Shown here piece after piece: positions 8,024 through 15,775 of a stretch of DNA of 31,171 nt (position 1 is its first letter; every line of letters starts with the position of its first letter). This DNA is from CAINDZ01 sp964399195 (GTDB taxonomy: Bacteria; Krumholzibacteriota; Krumholzibacteriia; LZORAL124-64-63). Both the position numbers and the translations under genes were made by a program. Location: assembly GCA_964399195.1 (NCBI GenBank), contig CAYNPY010000041.1, forward strand, positions 1 to 31,171, read 5' to 3'. The notes under the pieces were generated by a model. It ran no database searches, was not told where the DNA came from, and saw only the letters and a program-made list of their open reading frames with translations.

Positions 8024-9329
8024 CAGCCAGCGCCTGGACGGCAATGTCGCCTGGGACGTCGCCGCGCAGCCGGCCCGCGCCGCCTCGACAACGGCTCACG
8101 CCGCGCACCACGAGCGGCCCGCGCCCCTGTTCGGCCGCTCGGCCGTGCCCTTCTTCACGCCGGGGGTGATCGGCGTCGCGGTCGTGGCCGCCGCCGGCCT
8201 GGTGGTGCTCGCGGTGCGGCTGATCTTCGGCCTGGGCGCGGTCACCAACCTGAACGACCAGTACCCCTGGGGCATCTGGATCGGCATCGACGTGGCCACG
8301 GGCGTGGCCCTGGCCGCGGGCGGGTTCACGTCCGCGTTCATCGCCCACGTCCTGCACCATGAGAAGTACCACGTGCTGGTCAGGCCGGCCCTGCTGACGG
8401 CGATGCTCGGCTACACGTTCGTGGCCCTGGGCGTCTGCGTGGACCTGGGCCGCTACTACAACATCTGGCACGTGCTGATGCCGTCGATGTGGCAGGGCAA
8501 CTCGGCGCTGTTCGAGGTCGGCATGTGCGTCTGCTGCTACCTGACGGTGCTGTACATCGAGTTCCTGCCCATCGTCTGCGAACGGTTCCGCGGCCGCGTC
8601 AACCTGCCCGGCCTGCTGCGCGGCCTGAACGGCTTCGTCGAGACGATGCTGCGCATCATGGACAACACGCTCGGCAAGGTGATGAACTTCTTCATCATCA
8701 TGGGCGTGGTGCTCTCCTGCGCGCACCAGTCCTCGCTGGGCACGCTGATGGTCATTGCGCCGAGCAAGCTGCACCCGCTGTGGCACTCCTCGATCCTGCC
8801 GCTGCAGTTCCTGCTGTCGGCGTTCGCGGTCGGCCTGGCGATGGTGGTGTTCGAGTCGATGCTCGCCTCGCGCTCGCTGAAGCGCCCGTTCGAGATGCCG
8901 GTGCTCAGCCCGTTCGCGCGCCTGATTCCGTTCCTGCTGACGATCTATCTGGCCGCCAAGGTGGTCGACATGGCCAATCGCGGCACCTGGCAGTACCTGC
9001 AGGAGTTCTCGCTGCGCTCGGTGTCGTGGAGCATCGAGGTCCTGTTCGGGGTCCTGATCCCGATCGCGATCCTTCTGAGCCACAAGTTGCGGCGACGGCC
9101 GGGCTGGCTGTTCGGAGCCGCGGCGATGGTGGTGCTCGGCGTGGCGCTGAACCGCATCAACGTATTCATCATCGGCTACACGCCGCCCTTCGCCGACAAG
9201 CCGTACGTCCCGGCCTGGACCGAGGTGCTGCTGACGGCGGGCTTCATCGCGCTGCTGGTCCTGATCTACCGGCTGTTCATCTTCCTGTTCCCCATCCTTC
9301 CGGAAGAGGAAGGAGCCTCGCATGCGTAG
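8016..9329 (+). CDS. HybB/NrfD-family integral membrane quinol-interacting subunit
   Basis: The product is 437 residues, start ATG 8016 with GGGGAGGA five bases upstream, overlapping the ferredoxin gene by 8 bp (ATGGGTAG). About ten hydrophobic segments follow a 40-residue cytoplasmic-like N-terminus, matching HybB-type NrfD proteins. Typical pieces are NDQYPWGIWIGIDVATGVALAAGG, the DLGRYYNIWHVLMP loop, the SCAHQSSLGTLMVIAP segment and LNRINVFIIGYTPP near the end. Proteins of this family exchange electrons between menaquinol/ubiquinol and a peripheral [4Fe-4S] subunit. Direction here is probably quinol to cytochrome, given the downstream 13-haem cytochrome, but reverse flow cannot be excluded. 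It overlaps the next gene by 8 bp, so all three genes should be co-translated. Confidence 0.93.
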   Translation: MGSSQRLDGNVAWDVAAQPARAASTTAHAAHHERPAPLFGRSAVPFFTPGVIGVAVVAAAGLVVLAVRLIFGLGAVTNLNDQYPWGIWIGIDVATGVALAAGGFTSAFIAHVLHHEKYHVLVRPALLTAMLGYTFVALGVCVDLGRYYNIWHVLMPSMWQGNSALFEVGMCVCCYLTVLYIEFLPIVCERFRGRVNLPGLLRGLNGFVETMLRIMDNTLGKVMNFFIIMGVVLSCAHQSSLGTLMVIAPSKLHPLWHSSILPLQFLLSAFAVGLAMVVFESMLASRSLKRPFEMPVLSPFARLIPFLLTIYLAAKVVDMANRGTWQYLQEFSLRSVSWSIEVLFGVLIPIAILLSHKLRRRPGWLFGAAAMVVLGVALNRINVFIIGYTPPFADKPYVPAWTEVLLTAGFIALLVLIYRLFIFLFPILPEEEGASHA

Positions 9330-10527
9330 CCTGAAGACGACGTTCGCCGCCTTGCTGCGCCTGGCCGTGCTGGCGGGCGTGATCGCGCTGACCGGATCGG
9401 CCGCTCTGGCCGGACCGGCCCAGGTGATGGACCCGGGCCACGCCAAGCCCGGCGCGAAGAAGCCCGGCCAGTCGGCGGCCGCGGGGTCGGACTGCGCGGC
9501 CTGCCACAGCTGCCCGGCGCCGACCCACACCAACCCCTGCCTGCGGGAGTGCCAGCGGCACGGCGCCCAGTTCAAGGGGCAGCACGGCGCGGACGAGGGT
9601 CCCGAGATCGTCATCATCGACCAGTTGGCGAACCTCTACGGGCCGGTCGTGTTCGCGCACAAGCTGCACGCCGAGATGTCGGACATGACCGGCGGCTGCA
9701 CGAACTGCCACCACTACTCGCCGCCCACGGGTCCGGTGCCGCCCTGCCGGCAGTGCCACGAGCCGACCCGCGCGGCGAGCGATCTGCGGCAGCCCGCGCT
9801 CAAGGGCGCCTACCACCGGCAGTGCATCAACTGCCACCTGGACTGGAGCCACGAGAACGCGTGCGGCTTCTGCCACGAGCAGACGGCCGAGCGCAAGGAC
9901 GGCGGCGCGAAAGCCCAGGCCGGGCACGACCCGACCGACATCGTCGGCGCGCGCCACCCGCTGATCAAGGCGCAGCCGACGTACACGTACAAGACGACCG
10001 AGCCCACCGGTCCACTGGTCACGTTCCACCACGAGGACCACGTCGAGAAGTTCGGCCTGCGCTGCGTGGACTGCCATCGCGGCGACACCTGCGCCAGCTG
10101 CCACGACACCGGCGGCACCAAGCAGAAGCGCACGCTGGACCACGTGGTCACCTGCGGCGCCTGTCACGCCGAGCGGAACTGCGCGTTCTGCCATTCGCAC
10201 GACTCGAAGCCGCAGTTCGACCATCGCCTGTCCACCGGCTGGTCGCTGGAGCCCTACCACCGCAAGGTGGCCTGCACGACCTGCCACGGCGAGCCGCAGG
10301 CGTTCCGCAAGCCCAGCCGGCGCTGCACGGAATGCCACATCCACTGGGCGGAGGGCTCGTTCGACCACGCGGTCACCGGGCTGCGGCTGGACGAAACCCA
10401 TCGCGAACTGGAATGCGCGAACTGCCACGTGGGGATGGATGTGACGGCCACGCCGCAGTGCACGGACTGCCACGACGAGGCCATGCTGCCGGCCAGGCTG
10501 CCCGGCTCGCGGGTGTCGCGCCGCTGA
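9322..10527 (+). CDS. Periplasmic multihaem cytochrome c with 13 CxxCH motifs
   Basis: The product is 401 residues, ATG 9322 with AGGAAGGAG just upstream, overlapping the HybB-like gene by 8 bp (ATGCGTAG). A Sec signal of about 30 residues ends SAALAG. Thirteen CxxCH haem sites are visible in order: CAACH, CTNCH, CRQCH, CINCH, CGFCH, CVDCH, CASCH, CGACH, CAFCH, CTTCH, CTECH, CANCH, CTDCH. Many extra His residues (FHHEDH, FDHRLS, FDHAVTG) could be distal ligands, as in class III cytochromes c. There is no obvious C-terminal anchor. It likely receives electrons from the membrane complex and passes them to periplasmic or outer-membrane acceptors. The three-gene set resembles the Cbc4 (CbcS/T/U) complex of Geobacter, though that cytochrome has four haems. 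The gene ends before a strong bidirectional hairpin. Confidence 0.93.
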   Translation: MRSLKTTFAALLRLAVLAGVIALTGSAALAGPAQVMDPGHAKPGAKKPGQSAAAGSDCAACHSCPAPTHTNPCLRECQRHGAQFKGQHGADEGPEIVIIDQLANLYGPVVFAHKLHAEMSDMTGGCTNCHHYSPPTGPVPPCRQCHEPTRAASDLRQPALKGAYHRQCINCHLDWSHENACGFCHEQTAERKDGGAKAQAGHDPTDIVGARHPLIKAQPTYTYKTTEPTGPLVTFHHEDHVEKFGLRCVDCHRGDTCASCHDTGGTKQKRTLDHVVTCGACHAERNCAFCHSHDSKPQFDHRLSTGWSLEPYHRKVACTTCHGEPQAFRKPSRRCTECHIHWAEGSFDHAVTGLRLDETHRELECANCHVGMDVTATPQCTDCHDEAMLPARLPGSRVSRR

Positions 10528-10557
10528 GCTGTCGACGGGTGGGGTGGTGAGGATGGG

Positions 10558-10585
10558 AAGGGCCCGGTCCACGGACCGGGCCCTT
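10558..10585. terminator. Perfect 13-bp hairpin, bidirectional terminator candidate
   Basis: AAGGGCCCGGTCC (10558-10570) and its exact complement GGACCGGGCCCTT (10573-10585) flank a 2-base centre. It lies between the convergent ends of the cytochrome operon (10527) and the redoxin gene (10605), so it can serve both. The U-tract is short (TT then GTCGTT), but the stem is very stable. Confidence 0.75.
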
Positions 10586-10604
10586 GTCGTTCCGGCGGCG
10601 AGGC

Positions 10605-11261
10605 TCAGTCGGCGTACTTCACGCTGCAGCCGTAGGGCTTGGTGACGGGCTCGGGCACTTCGCGCCCGTCCATCAGCGCCCGCAGCGCGGTGATCACGTG
10701 ATTGCGCTTGCCCGGCACGGTCGGCGAGTTGTCGTCGTCGATGGCTCCGGTGTACGCCACCTTGCCGTCCTTGCCGATGACGAACATGTGCGGGGTGGTC
10801 TTGGCGCCGTAAGCGCGCCCGACCGTGCCCGCCTCGTCCAGCAGCAGCGGGAACGGCATCGCGAACTCGTCGTGTGCTTTCTTGTTCCGCTCCAGCCCGG
10901 CGCCCTGCTTGCCCGGCGCGCCGGAGTTGACGGCGAGCCAGACCATGCCCTTGTGCGACAGCATGGCGTAGGTGTCGTTCATCGTCTGGTTGAGCTTGTG
11001 GTGCTTGACGATGAACGGGCAGTCCGGGTTGAACCACTCGAGCACGACGATCTTGCCGTCGGCCAGGTACCGCGACAGGGTGTGCTCCACCCCGTTGATG
11101 TCCTTCAGCGTGAAATCGGGGGCCGCGTCGCCCGGCTTGACGCCGGCGGCGGCGGCAGCCGGCGCCGGCTTCGCGTCCGTCGCCGCCGGAGCGGCGGCAA
11201 ACGCCAGCACGGGCGCCAGCACGAGGACAAGGACGGGCAGGACTCGCTTGGCAGTGGTCAT
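10605..11261 (-). CDS. Exported redoxin (AhpC/TSA, thioredoxin-fold) protein
   Basis: The product is 218 residues, ATG at 11261 with GGAGG six bases upstream. An N-terminal hydrophobic segment (VLPVLVLVLAPVLAFA) and an Ala/Pro-rich linker indicate export. The redoxin fold begins at about residue 41: GDAAPDFTLKDINGVEH, then VVLEWFNPDCPF with the single active-site Cys81, and TTPHMFVI with the cis-Pro at 157. A second cysteine, Cys212 in the KPYGCSVKY tail, is the likely resolving residue and is typical of this subfamily. The peroxiredoxin/thioredoxin-like protein would reduce peroxides or disulfides in the periplasm. It starts 2 bp after the stop of the DsbD-alpha-like lipoprotein gene, so the two are probably a functional pair, the lipoprotein passing reducing equivalents. 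Confidence 0.88.
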   Translation of the reverse strand: MTTAKRVLPVLVLVLAPVLAFAAAPAATDAKPAPAAAAAGVKPGDAAPDFTLKDINGVEHTLSRYLADGKIVVLEWFNPDCPFIVKHHKLNQTMNDTYAMLSHKGMVWLAVNSGAPGKQGAGLERNKKAHDEFAMPFPLLLDEAGTVGRAYGAKTTPHMFVIGKDGKVAYTGAIDDDNSPTVPGKRNHVITALRALMDGREVPEPVTKPYGCSVKYAD

Positions 11262-11263
11262 GG

Positions 11264-12163
11264 TCAGCCTCCGTTGGGTGTCGGGTCGGTCGTGCTTCCG
11301 GTCCACGGGACCGCGGGAACATCCAGGACATAGGCGCCGGCGCCCTCGACCAGCAGCAGGCCGCGCAGCGGCCCCACGCGGCCGTCGGCCGGCAGCAGGC
11401 GCAGGGCCAGCGCCGCGCCGGCGCCCTCGCGCAGCAGGTCGGCCAGCTCGCCGCAGTCGAGCGCGGGCACGAAGACCAGATTGCCGGCCCGCCCGTCCGC
11501 GCGCTCGATCCGCGCCGTCGCACCGTCCAGCTCCACCCGGGCCAGCCCCGCGGGCAGCGGCCGCGGCAGGCGCGCCCGCGCCTCCGCCAGCCGGGCTGAC
11601 GGTGCGGCGGCTGGCGTCGCCCCCGGCGCCACCTCGACGGCCACCGTCAGCGAATCCCGCCCGGGAACGCACATGTCGCGGCAGGCCAGCCACTCCCAGT
11701 GTGCGCCCAGCGTGACGCGGCCCGCCGTCGTCGCGGCCGGGATGGCGACGTCCTGCAGCAGCACCAGCTCGCCCTCGTACACGTGGTCGAGGATGTCGCC
11801 GGCCGACACGTGGCGCGCGGGCGCCGGCCACTGCAGCGGCCCGGCCGTCCACCCCGCGGGCAGCTGCAGGCGCTGGCGCGGGGCGAACCCCGAATCGTTG
11901 CGGACGTTCCCGTACAGATGCCAGCCCGGGGCCGGGCGGAACGTCCACATCAACGTGATGGCGCCGCCGGGCGCCGCCGTCGCCGGTTCGGCCGCCACGG
12001 ACACCGTGACCAGGGGCGCGGCGGGCGGTTCGGTCCGGACCTGGTCGCCGGCGGCGGCCTTGGAGCGGGCGGCCGCGCCGTCGTCCGGCGCGCGCGAACA
12101 GGCCGCCAGCGCCAGCAGAAGCGCCAGCAGCGGCAGCGCCGGTTGGAAGCGGCCCGGACGCAC
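11264..12163 (-). CDS. DsbD alpha-domain-like lipoprotein
   Basis: The product is 299 residues from GTG at 12163, preceded five bases upstream by AAGGA. An ATG at 12190 is in frame but abuts a terminator-like hairpin and lacks a Shine-Dalgarno, so I prefer the GTG. A lipoprotein signal ends in a perfect LAAC lipobox (Cys22). Residues about 50-175 match the N-terminal DsbD domain (DsbC/ScsB-like): GWHLYGN, DILDHVYEGELVLLQDV, and EWLACRDMCVPG with the redox pair Cys161/Cys165. DsbD itself continues with an eight-helix membrane domain and a thioredoxin domain; both are absent here. The C-terminal 100 residues have no clear family resemblance. It may accept electrons from another source and hand them to the redoxin encoded 2 bp downstream. 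Confidence 0.82.
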   Translation of the reverse strand: MRPGRFQPALPLLALLLALAACSRAPDDGAAARSKAAAGDQVRTEPPAAPLVTVSVAAEPATAAPGGAITLMWTFRPAPGWHLYGNVRNDSGFAPRQRLQLPAGWTAGPLQWPAPARHVSAGDILDHVYEGELVLLQDVAIPAATTAGRVTLGAHWEWLACRDMCVPGRDSLTVAVEVAPGATPAAAPSARLAEARARLPRPLPAGLARVELDGATARIERADGRAGNLVFVPALDCGELADLLREGAGAALALRLLPADGRVGPLRGLLLVEGAGAYVLDVPAVPWTGSTTDPTPNGG

Positions 12164-12190
12164 GCGGATCCTTGGGCGTGAGAAAAGCAT

Positions 12191-12215
12191 GGGGGCCACG
12201 ATACCCGTGGCCCCC
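12191..12215 (-). terminator. Terminator-like hairpin after the M16 peptidase gene
   Basis: On the minus strand, GGGGGCCACG, a 5-base loop GGTAT and CGTGGCCCCC form a perfect 10-bp stem, followed by ATGCTTTTCTC, a modest T-rich tract. It lies 37 bases after the M16 stop. Its position directly before an in-frame ATG argues that the following gene starts further down at GTG 12163. Confidence 0.6.
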
Positions 12216-12252
12216 CAGGCCCGCAACCGGGCGCCCGGCGGCGTCGGTCCGA

Positions 12253-15000
12253 CTAGGAGCGCGCCGCTCCCACGACCTCGATCTCGCCGAGTCCCAGTTC
12301 GCCCAGGTCGTCCCGGATCGCGGCCCAGTCCCCGACGATGACCCAGACGACGCGCGACGGATCCACCTGGCGCGCGACCACGCCGGCCAGGTCGCTTTCG
12401 CTCAGGTTCTCGATGCGTCCGCGGTAGTCCTGCCATTCGGCCGGCGTCAGGCCCGCGAGCAGCAGGTCGGCCAGCTGGCGCGCGGTGCCGCCGTAGGTCT
12501 CGAACCGCTGCGGGAAACCCTGGACCAGCCGGGCGCGGCTGTCGGCCAGCTCCTGCCCGGCCAGCGGCCGCTCGCCCCGGATCGCCGTCAACTCCGCCAG
12601 CAGTTCGCGCACCGAGGCGGCCGTGGCATCCGTCTGCACCGGGGCCGTCATCATGAAGAGCCCGGCGTGGAGATAGGCCGCCAGCTGCGAGCGCGCGCCG
12701 TAGGTGTAGCCCTTGTCCTCCCGCAGGTTCAGGTTGATGCGCGAGGCGAACTGGCCGCCGAGGGCCGAGTTGACGACCTCGAAGGCCGGATGGTCGGCGT
12801 CGCCGCGCGCCAGGCCGACGTAGCCGCCGAACAGCTGGCTCTGCTGCGCGCCTGGGCGGTCGATCACCACCACGCGCGGACCGCGGTAATCGGGCTTGGG
12901 CAGGGGCACGCGCGCCGGCAGCGGCGCGCTCTTCCAGCCGCCGAACACGCGGCCGACCGCCGCGGTGGCCTCCACCAGGTCGAGATCGCCGACGATGACG
13001 ACGGCCGCGTTGCCCGGCACGAACCAGGTGCCGTGGAAAGTGCGCAGATCGGCGCGCGTCAGCGCCGCCAGCGACTCGGGCGTGCCGACGCCGGACGCCG
13101 GCTGCGCGTACGGATGCCCCTCGCCGAAGCAGCGGCGCTGGAACTCGTTGAGACCCTGGGCCTGCGGCTGCGCGGCCTCCTGCTTCTGGCGGCCGCGGTA
13201 GTTCTGGCGCAGGCGCTCGAACTCCGCCTCCGGGAAGGTGGGGCGCAGCGCGACGTCGCCCAGCAGCGCCAGACCGGCGTCGAGCTGCCCGCGCAGGACG
13301 TTCAGCGAGACCTGCGTGCCGTCGAAATTGCTGCTGGTGCGCAGTTCGGCGCCCAGCGACTCGGCCGCCTCGGACAGGGCCAGGGCGTCCCTGCTCCCGG
13401 CGCCCTCGTCGAGCATGTCGGCGGTCAGGGCGGCCGTCCCGCGGCGGTCCAGCGGGTCGTCGGCCCAGCCGGCGCGGACGACCAGCCGCGCCTCGACCAG
13501 CGGCAGCTCGCGCTTTTCCACCAGGTACAGCTTCAGGCCGTTCGGCAACGCGGCCTCCTGCACCGTCGGCGGCGTGAAGGACACCGCGGCGCCGCCCGCC
13601 GGCAGCTGCGAGCGGTCGCCGGTCGCGGGCGCCGCCGCCAGCTTGCCCTGCGGCACGATCCACAGCACGCCCCGCCGCTCGGGATCGATGAAGCGCCGCA
13701 GCCAGGCGTTGACCGAGGCCGCGTCGGCCGCGTCGTAGCGCGCCAGGTCGGCCTTCAGGTAGCCCGGGTCGCCCACCAGCACGTTGTAGCGGTTCAGGCG
13801 GTCGGCCTTGCCCCCGAAGCCGCCGATCTGCTGCAGCTCCCGCACCGCGCCCGCGCGCAGGCGCGTGCGGGCCAGGTCGACCTCGCCTTTGGTGACGCCC
13901 TTGGCCAGCAGCAGCGCCAGTTCGGCGTCGATGGCCGCCTCCAGCTCGGCCAGGTCGTGGCCCGGCGCCGCCGTGGCGGTGATGTTGAAGGTGCCGCTCA
14001 TCTCGCGCGAGGACTGCATCGAGAAGATGTCCTGGGCGATGCGCTTCTCGTAGACGAGCGACTTGTACAGGCGCGAGGTCTTGCCCGAGGCGACGATCTC
14101 CGCCAGCAGGTCGAACTCGGCGTCGCCCTCCTGGTACCAGCCCGGCGTGTGCCACTGCAGGTAGAGGCGTGGCAGCTCGACGGCATCCTCGGCCACGGCG
14201 CGGCGCTCGCCGTCCAGGCGGGGGATCCAGCCTTCCAGGCGGTCGACCGGCCGTCCCGGCGGGATGGGCCCGAAGTACTTGGCGATCCACTCCTTCGCCT
14301 GCGCCGGGTCGAAGCTCCCGGCCACGCACAGCGAGGCGTTGTTCGGCGCGTAGTAGAGACGGAAGAACTCCGACACGTCCTCCAGCGAGGCCGCCGAGAG
14401 GTCCTCCATGCTGCCGATCACCGACCACCGGTAGGGGTGGCCCACGTCGTACATCAGCTCGAGCAGCAGGTCGCGGCTCTTGGCGTAGGGGCGGTTCTCG
14501 CCCTGGCGCTTCTCGTTCTTCACGACGTCGCGCTGGTTGTCGAGCTTCTCCTGCGTCATGGCCGGCAGCAGCCAGCCCATGCGGTCGGCCTCCATGAACA
14601 GGGCCAGCTCCAGCTGGTCGGCCGGGACGTTCTCCCAGTAGTTGGTGCGGTCGTTGTTGGTCGAACCGTTGACCTGCCCGCCCACCTTCTGCAGCGGCAG
14701 GAAGTAGTCCTTGTCGTGGTTCTGCGAGCCCTGGAACATCATGTGCTCGAACAGGTGCGCGAACCCGGTGCGGCCCGGCTTCTCGTCCTTGGAGCCGACG
14801 TGGTACCACACGTTCACCGCCACGGTGGGCAGGGTGTGGTCCTCGTGCAGGATCACCTCCAGGCCGTTCGCCAGGATGTACTTCTCGAACTTCAGGTCGG
14901 GCACGTCGAAGGCCGGGGCGGCGGCGGCGCGGGCGGCGGGGGCCGCCGCGGCCAGCAGGGCCGCCGGCAGCAGGACGGCAAGGACATGACGGAGATTCAC
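12253..15000 (-). CDS. M16 family zinc peptidase, two-domain, exported
   Basis: The product is 915 residues, GTG start at 15000 with AAGGGA seven bases upstream. A Sec signal (residues 1-28, AAARA-type cleavage) places it in the periplasm. The N-terminal half has the inverted zinc motif His82-x2-Glu85-His86 (HLFEH) and the third ligand Glu163 in KNEKRQ, 77 residues on, so it should be active. The second half (from about 480, starting LPNGLKLYLVEKRELP) repeats the M16 fold but lacks HxxEH and carries the late R/Y substrate-binding region (EDKGYTYGARSQ), as in fused pitrilysin/PqqL-type enzymes. The role is probably degradation of peptides or misfolded exported proteins. It is divergent from ogt and followed by a terminator-like hairpin before the DsbD-like gene. 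Confidence 0.94.
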   Translation of the reverse strand: MNLRHVLAVLLPAALLAAAAPAARAAAAPAFDVPDLKFEKYILANGLEVILHEDHTLPTVAVNVWYHVGSKDEKPGRTGFAHLFEHMMFQGSQNHDKDYFLPLQKVGGQVNGSTNNDRTNYWENVPADQLELALFMEADRMGWLLPAMTQEKLDNQRDVVKNEKRQGENRPYAKSRDLLLELMYDVGHPYRWSVIGSMEDLSAASLEDVSEFFRLYYAPNNASLCVAGSFDPAQAKEWIAKYFGPIPPGRPVDRLEGWIPRLDGERRAVAEDAVELPRLYLQWHTPGWYQEGDAEFDLLAEIVASGKTSRLYKSLVYEKRIAQDIFSMQSSREMSGTFNITATAAPGHDLAELEAAIDAELALLLAKGVTKGEVDLARTRLRAGAVRELQQIGGFGGKADRLNRYNVLVGDPGYLKADLARYDAADAASVNAWLRRFIDPERRGVLWIVPQGKLAAAPATGDRSQLPAGGAAVSFTPPTVQEAALPNGLKLYLVEKRELPLVEARLVVRAGWADDPLDRRGTAALTADMLDEGAGSRDALALSEAAESLGAELRTSSNFDGTQVSLNVLRGQLDAGLALLGDVALRPTFPEAEFERLRQNYRGRQKQEAAQPQAQGLNEFQRRCFGEGHPYAQPASGVGTPESLAALTRADLRTFHGTWFVPGNAAVVIVGDLDLVEATAAVGRVFGGWKSAPLPARVPLPKPDYRGPRVVVIDRPGAQQSQLFGGYVGLARGDADHPAFEVVNSALGGQFASRINLNLREDKGYTYGARSQLAAYLHAGLFMMTAPVQTDATAASVRELLAELTAIRGERPLAGQELADSRARLVQGFPQRFETYGGTARQLADLLLAGLTPAEWQDYRGRIENLSESDLAGVVARQVDPSRVVWVIVGDWAAIRDDLGELGLGEIEVVGAARS

Positions 15001-15093
15001 GGCTGGTTCCCTTCGCGCTGGCGGGAGGCGTGGTCGGTGGCCGCGCGGACCGGCGGGGCGGCGCGCGGGTGGGGTCCGGCAGGGAGGTACGGC

Positions 15094-15142
15094 CCGGACC
15101 CGGGTCCGGTTTCAGCTTAGCGGACCCGGCGCGGGCGCGCAA
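15094..15142 (-). promoter_or_regulatory. Candidate promoter and palindromic operator for the M16 gene
   Basis: On the minus strand TTGCGC (15142-15137), a 17-base spacer and TAAGCT (15119-15114) form a plausible -35/-10. Immediately downstream, over the expected start point, is a perfect 16-bp palindrome CCGGACCCGGGTCCGG (15109-15094). That placement would suit a repressor site, but in such GC-rich DNA it may be fortuitous. Confidence 0.4.
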
Positions 15143-15211
15143 CGCCCCCGTGGCGGCGCCGGCCGCCGGCGCCCGGCGTTCCCGATTTCCCGTGCGCCGC
15201 CCCGGCGGCGG

Positions 15212-15220
15212 TGGTACGAT
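15212..15220 (+). promoter_or_regulatory. Extended -10 directly before ogt, leaderless-type spacing
   Basis: TGGTACGAT matches TGnTAnnnT, and its last base is six bases before the ATG at 15227. Transcription would therefore begin at or next to the start codon, and no Shine-Dalgarno is visible there. This is the geometry of a leaderless mRNA. Confidence 0.45.
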
Positions 15221-15226
15221 CGCAAC

Positions 15227-15775
15227 ATGGTGCGCTACACGCTCCTGCGAACGGCGCTGGACCCGCTGCTGGCGGTGGCGGGACCTGTCGGCCTGTCCCG
15301 GCTGGAGTTCCTGCCGCGCGCCTGGGAGTACCACACGCAGGCCCATGCCGTGGCCCGGCAGCAGTTCGGTCCGGATGTCGCGCTGAAGGAGGACCCGGGC
15401 GCGTTCACCGTGTTGCGCGACGAATTGGCCGAGTACTTCGTGGGCGAGCGCCGCGAGTTCACGATCCCCCTGGACCTGCACGGCACCGACTTCGACCGCC
15501 GCGTGTGGCAGCAGCTGCTGCGGATCCCCTACGGCAAGCTGAGGACCTACGGCGAGGTGGCGCGCGCCCTGCGCAAACCGACCGCGACGCGCGCGGTGGG
15601 CCAGGCCGCCGGACGCAACCCGCTGCCCATCCTGGTCCCCTGCCACCGGGTCATCGGTCGCGGCGGCTCGCTGGTCGGCTTCGCCGGCGGCATCGACACC
15701 AAGGCGCGCCTGCTGCGGCTCGAGGGCCACACCCTGGGCGACTCACCCCGCCTCGAGGAGCCGCGCCTGTTTTGA
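15227..15775 (+). CDS. ogt: Methylated-DNA--protein-cysteine S-methyltransferase
   Basis: The product is 182 residues, normal for Ogt/MGMT proteins. It repairs O6-alkylguanine in DNA by irreversible transfer of the alkyl group to its own cysteine. The acceptor is Cys139 in the PCHRVIG motif, preceded by the helix-turn-helix region (FDRRVWQQLLRIPYGKLRTYGE, from about 89) and by NPLPILVPCHR. GFAGGIDTKARLL closes the domain. The N-terminal 80 residues are the more variable Ogt-type domain. There is no Shine-Dalgarno before ATG 15227; an extended -10 only six bases upstream suggests a leaderless transcript. The stop TGA overlaps the TTG start of the symporter gene (TTGA), so the symporter is probably translated from the same message. 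Confidence 0.95.
   Translation: MVRYTLLRTALDPLLAVAGPVGLSRLEFLPRAWEYHTQAHAVARQQFGPDVALKEDPGAFTVLRDELAEYFVGERREFTIPLDLHGTDFDRRVWQQLLRIPYGKLRTYGEVARALRKPTATRAVGQAAGRNPLPILVPCHRVIGRGGSLVGFAGGIDTKARLLRLEGHTLGDSPRLEEPRLF

Noticed and set aside
7079..9329. Naming the ferredoxin and membrane genes hybA and hybB
   Set aside because: No NiFe-hydrogenase large or small subunit or maturation gene is in the window; the families serve many complexes.
11264..15730. 1488-residue minus-strand ORF merging the DsbD-like and upstream regions
   Set aside because: Only its last 300 residues are a real gene; the rest is a shadow of the M16 peptidase in another frame.
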